Part shown: positions 23,972 through 33,236 of the stretch, in pieces | Position numbering within the stretch: the first letter of the stretch is position 1 | How the letters are laid out: every line of letters begins with the position of its first letter | Assembly: GCF_022539505.1 (NCBI RefSeq) | Contig: NC_061514.1 | Span: 324,739,090 to 324,803,089 of the forward strand | From: Lolium rigidum | Taxonomy: Eukaryota; Streptophyta; Magnoliopsida; Poales; Poaceae | DNA length: 64,000 bases | Reading direction: 5' to 3' | Made by a program: the position numbers and the translations under genes | The notes under the pieces: model-generated | The model's input: the letters and a program-made list of their open reading frames with translations, nothing else | Databases searched by the model: none | Told to the model about the DNA's origin: nothing

Positions 23972-24356
23972 CTGACATAGGCATCCCAAATGGGCCTGCT
24001 AAAGATAGTACCCGGGGTTTAATGGAGGCCCACTACCCGAAGAATAAGAAGATTCGAGAGCCCAAGATATATTAAGGAAAGTAGAGTTGTAATAGGAAGT
24101 GTTATTTGTAATCTGGCGGGATGAGTTAGAAACCGTCCCGGACTCTGTAACTTGTACAAAACGAAACCCTCGGCTCCGTCTCCTATATAAAGGGGGAGTC
24201 GAGGGACGAAGAGATCATCGAATCATTGTTCACAAACCCTAGTTTTCATAATCGTCGAGTACTTTTCGGCTGAAACCTTCGAGATCTACTTACCCTCTAC
24301 TTCTAACTAAACCCTAGCCTATAACCCGTAGGCATTGACAAGTTGATACCTTGTCA
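23972..24356 (+). repeat. 3' LTR of element B
   Basis: The 385-bp LTR runs from TGACATAGGCATCCC to ATACCTTGTCA. A TATA box (tatataaag, 24184-24192) lies in the middle. It is inverse to A's LTR at 11968-12353. Confidence 0.85.
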
Positions 24357-24590
24357 CCTGGCCTTTATATAGGAGGCCAGGTCTCAAGAGATCTGTCCGG
24401 GTACGTCTAGGTTTACAAAAGACCTAGCTCTAAACTTCCCTTGTTCGACTCCTCTTCGTCTTGTTCTTCAAGGAATCCTCTTCGGCACCGCCCTAGTAGC
24501 CCACCCTGCCATCGAGTATCTTCGTGGGCCTCCCGTTGGGCCGCGCAGGATAGGGCAATGTCGGTTACCCGAAGGGTAATGCCCACGTCA
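24357..24590 (-). repeat. Element D: minus-strand LTR piece (D1), split by element B
   Basis: On the minus strand it starts TGACGTGGGCATTACCC (24590 downward) and matches 25459-25694 in reverse. The match stops at 24357 in the TATA region, exactly where B's LTR ends. This is the sign that B inserted into this LTR. The remaining part should lie beyond B, outside the window. Confidence 0.75.
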
Positions 24591-25458
24591 ATAGTCCCCG
24601 AGTGTCTAGCCGAAGTTTTTCGGGTAGAGACTAAAGCATGCCTTCACTGAACGTTCTTCTGCCTTGATTACTCTCCCATCTTGTAACAGCTTCATTTTCC
24701 TTTTATCGGGTGCGCGTCCAGCGCTCCCGATGGGAGTAGCCCCCGAGTCTAGATACGGATGTTTGCAATCCGTGTGTAGACTCAAGTTGTGCCACTCGAA
24801 TGTCTTCTTCTGCCGAAGTTTCTTGCAAGTCTTCATAGGTCATCCGATAAATGCATATCAGGGATTGTACTTTTCAGTGAATCTTGAACGCATAAAGGAT
24901 ATGGAGTAACGTGCCCAGCTTTGCTGGTTAACTGCCGTTGGCAAAACAGCGTTACCCTACTCAGAGTCAAGTCCCCGGGCATGATCCTAGAATACAAAAA
25001 AAGTTTTATCGGGTGCGCACTCAGTGCTCCCGATGGGAGTAGTCCCCGAGTCTGGGCGCGGGCGCTTGCGACCGGGTGCAGACTCGAACTGAGGACACCG
25101 CTCTTTTGTTCAAACACTTCTTCACACCCTTCTTCTTGAAAAAATCTTCTAGTATTCTTTTTATCGGGTGCGCGTCCAGCGCTCCCGATGGGAGTATCCC
25201 CCGAGTCTAAGCGCGGATGCTTGCAATCTGTGCGTAGACTCAACTTGACCACTCGATAGTTTCATTTCTTCGACTCCTCAACCATGCTTTTACGATGTCA
25301 TTGATGATGTAATTACTGCCATGGTCTGACTGATAAGACGTGACCTGACGGGCCCACCCTAGTTCTGCGCGGGCGGTTTTTAGGAAATGACCGCTTCTCG
25401 ACGTGCAGTTACCAAGGCATCTTCAAGGAAAAACTTCGGCTAGACACTCGGGGACTAC
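24591..25458. mobile_element. Element D internal remnant between inverted LTRs
   Basis: No coding frame of note. Three subrepeats starting ATCGGGTGCGCGTCCAGC-like at 24705, 25008 and 25163 (spacing 303 and 155 bp) have the same orientation as those of element A, so most of this stretch belongs to a minus-strand Tat relative. Both ends carry the polypurine-like tract: 24592 TAGTCCCCGAGTGTCTAG and 25436-25456 its inverse. The right end, about 30 bp, is therefore oriented for the plus-strand LTR D2. Confidence 0.6.
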
Positions 25459-25940
25459 TGACGTGGGCATTACCCTTCGGGTAACCGACATTGCCCTATC
25501 ATGTGCGGCCCAATGGGAGGCCCACGAAGATATATACCCGATGGCAAGGTGGCTACTAGGGCGGTGCCGAAGAGGATTCCTTGAACAACAAGACGAAGAG
25601 GAGCCGAACAAGGGAAGTTTAGAGCTAGGTCTTTTGTAAACCTAGACGTACCCGGACAGATCTCTTGAGACATGGCCTCCTATATATAAAGGCCAGGAGA
25701 GGGGCTGCCGAAGGACACGATCAATCATAGCAACTTTAGCCACCAGAATTCTAGGGCTAGGTCGCCGCAGCGCTTAGCCTCTCGACGAGATCACAACCGA
25801 ACCCTTCGGCACCCCATTGTAACCCATTATTTTCATAATCAAGATCAGACAGGCAGGACGTAAGGGTTTTACCTCATCAAGGGCCCCGAACCTGGGTAAA
25901 TTGCTCTCCCCGCTTGTCTGTGAACCGATGTCTCGTGTCA
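25459..25940 (+). repeat. Element D: plus-strand LTR (D2)
   Basis: It starts TGACGTGGGCATTACCC after a CTCGGGGACTAC tract and has a TATA box at 25681 (tatatataaaggcc). The end is uncertain: TGTCA at 25936-25940 is a plausible CA end, but no clear primer-binding site follows. Confidence 0.6.
25681..25694 (+). promoter_or_regulatory. TATA box of LTR D2
   Basis: TATATATAAAGGCC lies within the LTR, in the same relative place as the truncated end of D1 and the TATA of LTRs A and B. Confidence 0.5.
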
Positions 25941-26661
25941 GCCTACAGGATTCCGTCAACCCTAAGCCCCAATCGGAGGGCATTGTCGAGGAGCACCCTC
26001 GTCATCTATGGTCTCCCTTGAGTGATCTTGGGAAGGAGGTGAAATTCCTCTTCAATGCCTTCGACAAGTTTACGACACTCACGAGCGCTGCTATCGACGG
26101 CTCCACCAGAGCACCAACAATCCAGCGCGCCCACTCTTATATGGACTGTGGCGAGCCCTAGCGATTTTAGACGCCGAGGCACACTCACAATCTCCGCGCT
26201 CGCGCTAGCCCGGCAAAGAAGAGCCGACCAGGATAACAACGTCGGGAAAACTTCATACCTAGTGCTTTTTTTCGCACAGCGCATTGCGATAGCCGAGCTA
26301 GCGCTGGCACGATAGATTCTGGTGAACATCGACATACAATGAATGGCAGCGCACAGTAGGTGCCGGACATAACTCGTAAAGACGGTGCCTAAAGTCCACC
26401 TCGTAAGGTATCTATCTGGACATGCTATTTTTTAAAGTAATTTGATTATCCAACACCATTTATATAATATAAACCAAATATAATACATGATATAATTAAT
26501 GACACACATAATGAAACTTTAGCTTCAACATATACATGATCATATATTGTACATAGTGTACTTCTCAAACTAACAAGTTCACACTTCATCTCCTACATAT
26601 ATAGCTAGCTACAACCCTACTGTTAATAACTTCATAGACAAAGTTCAGATGGTATGCACCA
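25941..26661. other. Intergenic stretch, no gene seen
   Basis: The first 400 bp are GC-rich and may be leader or remnant of element D. From 26420 the sequence becomes AT-rich. A plus-strand frame at 25901-26161 has no recognisable features and I do not call it. Confidence 0.4.
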
Positions 26662-26949
26662 TCAGTCCATCACGATCAGAGAGCCGTGTTTAATTTCAAA
26701 CTTGAAGGCATAAATATCACCTTCCTTGAGGTTGTTTTGTACAACATAGTCTCTCCAATTCAAGATGAAATTGACAACACCATCATCATGATGCTTCGCA
26801 CGAATCTCCGCTTTGGCATCTTCACAAGAGCGACATGTATCTTCTTTGGCTGGAGTGCAAAGAGAATTACCATCATTTTGTTGCATATTATTGTTTTTTA
26901 TGGTGCACACATAGTAAAGAATCTTTAGCCTATATTTTCTAACTATTCG
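26662..26949 (-). pseudogene. Possible B3 DNA-binding domain fragment
   Basis: A minus-strand frame, open from 26949 to a stop at 26662, ends with WRDYVVQNNLKEGDIYAFKF. This resembles the last strand of plant B3 (REM-type) domains, where W..FV..N.L.EGD.C.FE is the common pattern and directly precedes the domain end. Upstream residues (ILYYVCTIKNNN, then a Cys- and Lys-rich stretch) do not give the rest of the B3 fold, and I see no start codon in good context or a second B3 domain nearby. It may be the last exon of a host gene, a dead gene fragment, or a fragment carried by a transposon. B3 proteins are nuclear transcription factors. Confidence 0.35.
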
Positions 26950-27150
26950 CTATAAATTATTCCTTCTAGAACTGGTCATGTCTACAACATTGCCAAAAAT
27001 ATAACAAAGGGAGTACTTCTCTAATGGAAATATTAGGACCTCTAATGATAGAGTGCACATGTTGTTGGAACATGGCTTCTTGTTGCAGTTATTCACCTTA
27101 GACATACCTAGTGTAAACTGTAGAGTAAAATGAGGACTCCAAAGTAATTA

Positions 27151-27306
27151 GCTAACAAGGTTGTGGCACTGATTTTAAATGTCAGACCGTTAGCTAGCTA
27201 ACAAGGTTGTGGCACTAATTTTGATTGTCCGTTGGCCATCTAACAAGGTTATGGCACTGATTTTAACTATTAGATCTTGGCTAGCTAACAAGGGGTTGCA
27301 CTGATT
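27151..27306 (+). repeat. 45-bp tandem repeat, four units
   Basis: GCTAACAAGGTTGTGGCACT-type units start at 27151, 27197, 27239 and 27284 (spacing 46, 42, 45). The last is degenerate. Units share the first 28 bp and differ in the tail. Confidence 0.75.
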
Positions 27307-27601
27307 AAGAAATGGTAGTTTATAGATTCCAATGCACGTTAATTAAAACATAAATAATGTTGTATGTAAACAATCCCATAGAGCTCCAGAGCAGAATTTT
27401 TGGGAGTGCAAACACGTTGCCGTGCGACAAGGCATTGAGCACCAGAGCATGTGTCATCTCCAGCCCAGAAGAAGCTTTTTTGTCAAAATTTTTCTATAAT
27501 AAGTAGAGGCAGTAGTGAAGCCATGAAATATGTGGGAAGGCTGTCGAGAACTGCAGCGAGCAGCATTATTCAGCCTCCCTTTGTCACTAAAGGGACAACA
27601 A

Positions 27602-27708
27602 TGGATGAAGCTACCCGCGTCACATGACCGTGCCAAATATCAGTTGAGACAATTATCATTATAGTTGCCTTGTTGAAAATATTGTGAGATCTAAAAGTGG
27701 GAAGTATT
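27602..27708 (+). repeat. Dispersed direct repeat, copy 1
   Basis: About 107 bp, starting near ATGGATGAAGCTACCCGCG and ending GATCTAAAAGTG, recur at 28614-28726 with roughly 80% identity by eye. The shared text includes CGTGCCAAAT and TCAGTTGAG. Origin unknown; it may be the internal part of an unannotated element. Confidence 0.55.
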
Positions 27709-28613
27709 TGTTTACTGATAAAGGGTGGTACACAGTTACACTAACTAGGCTAGGCTGGGCCTTTGATTAGTCCGAGCGAGCGCGGATTGTTACTGAGTTC
27801 ATCGAGGAGATGACCTGCAAGCTGCAATCGTGTCCAAATTCCAATAAATTTGTGGTTCTACTACAGTAAGGTTGTTTCTCATGAGAACAACGGAAAAAAA
27901 AAGGGACGCATCCTGAAGGAAAACAATAGAAATTATTACGACTTAAATGCATTTTGTATGTTACTACACCACAAAAGAGAGCAGCAGCCTGAGGTCATGC
28001 AGTCCTCCTTCTCATCGCGGAATAACATCGGGCCCCAGTTTAGGTCCTTTAGGATCAAGACGGTGTGCTCATACACCAGGTGTGTCTCTGCGTCAAGATT
28101 CTGAGTAAATGCTCTTCTAACATTGTCGAACCTGAGAGCTTCCGGCCCCATGATTATCATGATGGCTAATGCTTTTTCAATGTCCTCATCGGAGGTGGTC
28201 TACGGGTTATACTCAGACATGATGCACGCTGCCCAGCCGGCGCTTCGTAGTAGCCCAATAGAAGCCAGAAAGAACTAATCAACAACATCCATCGATACCT
28301 ATGTGTGATTGGTCGGTAGTCTGATGCAAGCGACCTTGAAGCTCTGATTAATGCTCTTCCAGATCTAAAACATATTCTAGACCCATTTCTTCAGTGTTCC
28401 TCTAACACCCCATCTCACTTATTTGGATACAAACTCCTTAATTCCAGCTGTATACTCGCGAAGTCGGGAACTCGGGATATAATACTTCCCCTTAAATCTC
28501 TTCAACTGGTCTCCTAGTAAGGCAACCTCACTTATATAATGGAAGAAACAAAGTTTCACGCCAGTCATCCTTCTGGCATGCTCGTCTCATGCGGTGCATC
28601 GCAACACTGTTAA

Positions 28614-28726
28614 ATCGATGAAGGTAGCCGCGTCTCATGAGCGTGCCAAATTTCAGTTGAGCTAATTATCATAACGGTTGCATGCTCGAAGATATTGTAA
28701 GGTCTAAAAGTGATGAAGTAAGTTTT
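28614..28726 (+). repeat. Dispersed direct repeat, copy 2
   Basis: Second copy of the 27602-27708 segment (GATGAAGGTAGCCGCGTC to GGTCTAAAAGTG). Between the copies (27709-28613) I see no gene; a 75-codon frame at 28160-27936 has no recognisable features. Confidence 0.55.
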
Positions 28727-29280
28727 CTTTTTTTGAGGGAAGTGAAGTGAGTATTTGACGAGTGATGTTACACGCGCGGGTTGATTTTTACGGATTATTT
28801 CTTACGGAGATTTTGCCTTGGATCCTAAAATAACGGGAGGTCAAAACATCAAACCAACCCACCACTACGGGAGAATTGCCGTACGCCGACGGCCAGGCGA
28901 TGTGCCAACGGCCAAATGTCGGGGCCGTCGGCACAGTAGCCTCCGGAGCGCGGCGACGAGGATGACCGTCGGCGTTAAATTGGCCGTCGGTACAGGCTGG
29001 AGGTGCGGCACAACGTTTTTTTCCTTTTTTTTCCACTACAGAACTGTGCCGGCGGTTAAACCGTCTGCATAGCTTTTTCCTATTTCTCAACGGCAGTCTT
29101 CAAAAAAGCATAACTAAATCATTCTAACTGAGAAAAATAAGTATAATATATCAAATTTTGCAGAAAAACAAGATCTATCATAGAAAAATATCAAAAATGG
29201 AATATTTCAAATACCTAAATAAATTTTCTTATAAATGAGCTATAATGTTCGAGATTTCATGGCTTTCACACACACCAAAA

Positions 29281-30770
29281 ATGAAAAAATGGTCGCTCGT
29301 GGGTCGGATTAGAAATCCGCGTCTGGGGTATTGCTTACCATCCTAGGACCCACACACGTGCCAAATATGACCTCGTTTCGGAAAATTATGCCATGTCGAG
29401 GCCGTTTCCCATCTCATTTCCCCTGAAATCCATAGAACTCCGGACGTGATAGCTCTTTACGTGAAGGGTTTTTCAAAATAATTGCCACATCCCAGTTTTG
29501 ACAAACGGAATAGTTACTATGACATATAAAATGATGTCACACGGCTCCGTGAGATTTTTTGACTTCGTTCAAATTGCCATCTGGCCAAAACAACCCTCCA
29601 GGACATGCGGTATCGCCGTACCGGGCGTGCGGGTGCACCCACTCGCGAAAAAACTAAACGAACAAAAATTAGCACATATAATGATGCATCGTAGAACTAA
29701 AAATATTTTTTCCGGAATTTTTGGAGCGATGGATAGTTGAGCCCTAGTTTAAATCCGGTCAGTTTCCAGCGGATTCGGCGAGACACCGCCGAAAGCCGCA
29801 TGAGTTCCCAAAAAGGTAATGCGTGCACATGTCATGTGATAGGTGGTGCGTAGGTGGTCTACTATCATCGCACGGAGGTTTCATGTCATACTAAAATGCG
29901 CCTCACGTAGCCGCTTCACAAATAAAAACCGTTTGGGCACGCTAAAAATGAAAAGATGGTCGCCCGTGGGTCGGATTAGAAATCCGCACCCGGGGTCTCG
30001 CTTTCCATTCTAGGGCCCACACACGTGCCAAATATGACCTTGTTTCCGGAAACTATGCCATGCCGACGCCGTTTCCCACCTCATTTCCCCTGAAATCCAT
30101 AGAACTCCGAACATGATAGCCCTTTTCGTGAAGGGTTTTTCAAAATAATCGCCGTATCCCAGTTTTGACAAATGGAATAGTTACCATGACATATAAAATG
30201 ACACCACGCGGCCCCGTGAGATTTTTTGACTTCGTTCAAATTGCCATCTGGCCAAAACAGGACCCCCGGGACATGCGGTATCGCCGTACCGGGCGTGCGG
30301 GTGCACCCATTCGCGAACAAACTAAACGGACAAAAATTAGCACATATAATAATGCGTCGTAGAACTAAAAACATTTTTTCCAGAATTTCTGGAGTGACGG
30401 ATAGTTGAGCCCTAGTTCAAATCCGGTCAGTTTCCAGCGGAATCGGCAGGACGCCGCCGGAAGCCGCATGGGTTCTCAAATAGCTAACGTGTGTGCCATG
30501 TGATAGGTGGTGCGTAGGTGGTCTACTATCATCGCACGGAGGTTTCACGTCATACTAAAATGCGCCTCATGTAGCTGCTTCACAAATAAAAACCGTTTGG
30601 GCACGCTAAAAATGAAAATATGGTCGCCCGTGGGTCGGATTAGAAATCCGCGTCCGGGGTCTTGCTTCCCATCCTAGGACCCACACACGTGCCAAATATG
30701 ACCTCATTTCGGCAAACTATGCCATGCCGAGACCGTTTCCCACCTCATTTTCGATAAAGTCAACCAGATT
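29281..30770 (+). repeat. Tandem repeat of about 665 bp inside CACTA element
   Basis: Units start at about 29281, 29948 and 30612, each with TGGTCGC(T/C)CGTGGGTCGGA followed by TTAGAAATCCGC. Two units are full, the third stops near 30750 (CCGTTTCCCACCTCATTT). The matching short frames at 29498 and 30165 (MTNGIVTMTYKM) arise from this repetition and are not taken as genes. Confidence 0.85.
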
Positions 30771-31128
30771 TAAACTAGAGGTACTTGATCTATTGCTCAT
30801 GATTTTTGGGTAAATTAAATTGTAGGTTCGAAATATGATATGGATGTCATATTTGTATTCCTCTTATTTTTCTGATCAATTTAGACATATTATTTGCCAA
30901 ATTCGTATTTACTGATATTAATTATTCCATATTAAATAAAAAGACAAAAATTAAATCATTTAATTGTTTTTCAAATTCTATATTATTATTATTTATATAT
31001 ATTTATTGTTGTTTACTTAAGTAATTGTTTAGAATTCAAAAATATAGAGATGTGGCAGCACGGTCAAAGGGTTAATATGATTGATATGGTAGTATTAACA
31101 ACAAGGGCGTCATTTCTTTCATGGAAGC

Positions 31129-31216
31129 TCATCCGAAGAGAACCAAGAAGTTAAGCGTGCTGGGGCAGGGGTAGTGTGAGGATGGGTGACCAACTGGGAA
31201 GTTTGACTACAATTGC
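31129..31216 (+). ncRNA. 5S-rRNA-derived segment with Pol III internal promoter boxes
   Basis: The stretch matches the 3' two thirds of plant 5S rRNA. It has an A-box region AAGTTAAGCGTGCTGGGGC (31148-31166) against the plant pattern AAGTTAAGCGTGCTTGGGC. It also has a C-box region GGATGGGTGACCAACTGGGA (31180-31199), which differs from the usual TCC by two bases. The first roughly 40 bases of 5S RNA are absent and no T-run terminator directly follows. It lies inside the CACTA element 328 bp from its right end. It is not a functional 5S gene; whether TFIIIA and Pol III still use it is unknown. 5S-derived segments are known in SINE3 and Cassandra elements. Confidence 0.75.
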
Positions 31217-31780
31217 AATTTGACCTAAGATTAGATGCACTAAGTGTAACTGTGATTGTGAAAGATTAACAAGTAAAAAAGAATAAGAAGAAAATTGAAA
31301 AAAAAATATTTTTTCAAAAAACATATTTTTAATCTTTTTTTTAAAATTGAAAATTTTGAAATACTATGCCGACGGTATAACCGTCGGCACAAAAATCTGT
31401 GCCGACGGTGATCGGGCAGTCCCCGACCAGAACTATGCCGACGACGCTACGCCGACGGTCACCGTCGGCATAGCCTGTGCCGACGGCCTTCCTGGCTGTG
31501 CCGACGGCTGGCGGCCGTTGGCAGACTGGAGCTCTCCCGTAGTGCACGGTCTCCACGTCATTCTGTATGTGCATACCATAGCAACCAGTTTGTAGGTCTA
31601 GGATTTATGGTATTTGATCAATATTTTTTTTGAGCAAAACTTGCACTTTATTTAAACTTCAACAATCAAAGGGATACATAAACCATCGGGTGGGTCTAAT
31701 AACCAAACTCTACGGCCTTGGTCCTTTCTAACTACACTCCTGGCTAGGTTGTGGGCCTCCTTATTCATTCTCCGGCGCTC

Positions 31781-32350
31781 TTAGCCGAACACTAGCTCCT
31801 CAAATTCGTTAGTTGCCGACTTGATCTCTTGTACAATATGAGCATAAGGCCCCATTGTACCGGCTTCCAGGCTCTTGATCACATTCTGACAGTTACTCAC
31901 GATTTTAATCCGTCGAGAGTTGAGGTCCCTTGCTAGCGCGAGTGCTTCTCCGCACGCCAGGGCTTCCAAAGTCTCCGCGTCCGTGCGCCCTGGGCACATC
32001 ACCGCCGATGCCCCCAGAAAAATTCCCGCATCGCTCCTTGCCACAACAACAACTATTCCTCTACCGGTGTTCTTGCTAACGGCGGCATCGACGTTGAACT
32101 TGACCATCCCCGGTGTAGGGGCGATCCATTTGTCCGCTGCTCCCTCTTCCGTCCGGGCAGCGGCAAACCTTCTCCTAGATACTTGCTCGTCTCTTCTCTT
32201 CAGATCAGTTATGAAGCTTTCCACAAAACCATGTACCGACAGAGGGCTTTGGTATATTTGTTCGTGTATAGCTTTCCTCCAGGCATGCCAAATAGGCCAA
32301 AGTGTCACAAACACCTGAACCTGATCCTCCTCTTTCAATGTATTGATCAT
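31781..32350 (-). pseudogene. RNase H domain of LINE (RVT_3 type)
   Basis: The frame from 32350 to 31781 contains KFNVDAAVSKNTGRG (first Asp), DAETLEALACGEAL (Glu) and KIVSNCQNVIK. The last block usually reads SDC; here Asp is Asn, so a catalytic residue is lost. It ends 150 bp before the A-tail. The domain helps remove RNA from the hybrid in LINE replication. Confidence 0.8.
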
Positions 32351-32817
32351 GGTTGCGAGCCACGCTCACGCATCTCCCTCCTCCGATCGACAAAGGTGCT
32401 CGGTGATACTCTCGTATACCAGTGCCCACACGCAGCGCGACATGTGGTGCAGTCTATTAGTGCATGTCTCCACGAGTCATGGGCACCGCATAGTTGGCAA
32501 CTGCTACTCTCAGCCATATTCCTGCGAAAGCGAACTTCATTCGTCGGAATAGATAGCTTAGCTAATCTCCACAGAAACATCCGGATCTTGGAGGGCACTC
32601 GGGTGCGCCAAATGGAACTCCAGTCCTTCTGAACCCTTCTCTCGTCAGAGCTTGACTCACGATAATCGAGCCAAGCTTCCCTTCTATCTCTCGTACGAAC
32701 CAGCATATTGTATGCAGAGCGGACCGAAAACAATCCTCGCCTATCATAGTGCCAGGACCAGAAATCGTCTTGTCGTCTGCTGGTGATCGGTATCTCAAGA
32801 ATTGCTTCGACATCCAT
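32347..32817 (-). pseudogene. zf-RVT domain of LINE
   Basis: The minus-strand frame has GLFSVRSAYNML, then SSIWRTRVPSKIRMFLWRLA and CQLCGAHDSWRHALIDC. These are the hallmarks of the zinc-binding region between RT and RNase H in plant LINEs. It overlaps the start of the RNase H frame in a different phase. Confidence 0.8.
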
Positions 32818-33236
32818 TGGATGGAATCACTCTCTGAGCTTTGCCTCATTCCACATAGCCGACGTTGTAACTAGGAAATCTGCAACTCGCCTAGGTGGCT
32901 CGTCGACAAGACACGCAACCGGTCTCATCATACCATCTCTCGGAATCCACTGATGGTTCATCGGGTCCGTTTGTTCTCCAGTTCCTATTCTGTTGACCAG
33001 CCCTTGCTTGAGGGCATGCACCCCTTCATGAATAGATCGCCACACTTGCGAGGGCGCTGAACCCAGAAGATCAACCTCTGAGTAGTATATCAACCCAGAA
33101 GGATGGCATTGAGTGTCTCCGGGTTTTGCAGGAGCCTCCACCCCTGTCTGGCTAACAGAGCTAAATTAAACGGCTCTATATCTCTAAACCCCAAACCTCC
33201 CATATATTTGGGTTTGCACATCTCCTTCCACGAAAC

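Larger units (their letters stand above)
19087..24356 (+). mobile_element. Element B: second Tat-lineage copy, plus strand, 5' part outside window
   Basis: B is the same family as A in opposite orientation. Bases 19087-23775 match the inverse of A from about 4646 to 1, including introns and subrepeats. The plus-strand order is antisense gene (on minus), subrepeats, polypurine tract, 3' LTR (23972-24356). The left side is cut by element C at 19087; gag-pol must lie beyond C, outside. The right side joins an LTR of element D at 24357, so B inserted in D, with cctgg at 24357-24361 as predicted target duplication. Confidence 0.85.
28863..31544. mobile_element. Non-autonomous CACTA (En/Spm) transposon, 2682 bp
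   Basis: Ends are CACTACGGGAGA at 28863 and its exact inverse TCTCCCGTAGTG at 31544, flanked on both sides by CAC (28860-28862 and 31545-31547), the 3-bp duplication of this superfamily. Subterminal GCCGACGGC/CCGTCGGCA motifs crowd both ends (28885-28960; 31367-31520), as usual for transposase binding in CACTA elements. No transposase frame is present. The inside holds three copies of a unit of about 665 bp, an AT-rich stretch, and a 5S-rRNA-like segment. It must be moved in trans if it moves at all. Confidence 0.9.

Noticed and set aside
25901..26161. Plus-strand frame after LTR D2
   Set aside because: It starts inside the LTR and shows no gag or other motif.
29498..30408. Repeated short ORFs beginning MTNGIVTMTYKM
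   Set aside because: They arise from the tandem units of the CACTA element and have no domain or conserved frame.
31129..31216. A functional 5S rRNA gene
   Set aside because: The 5' third is missing, C-box neighbours differ, and no terminator run follows. It is only a derived segment.
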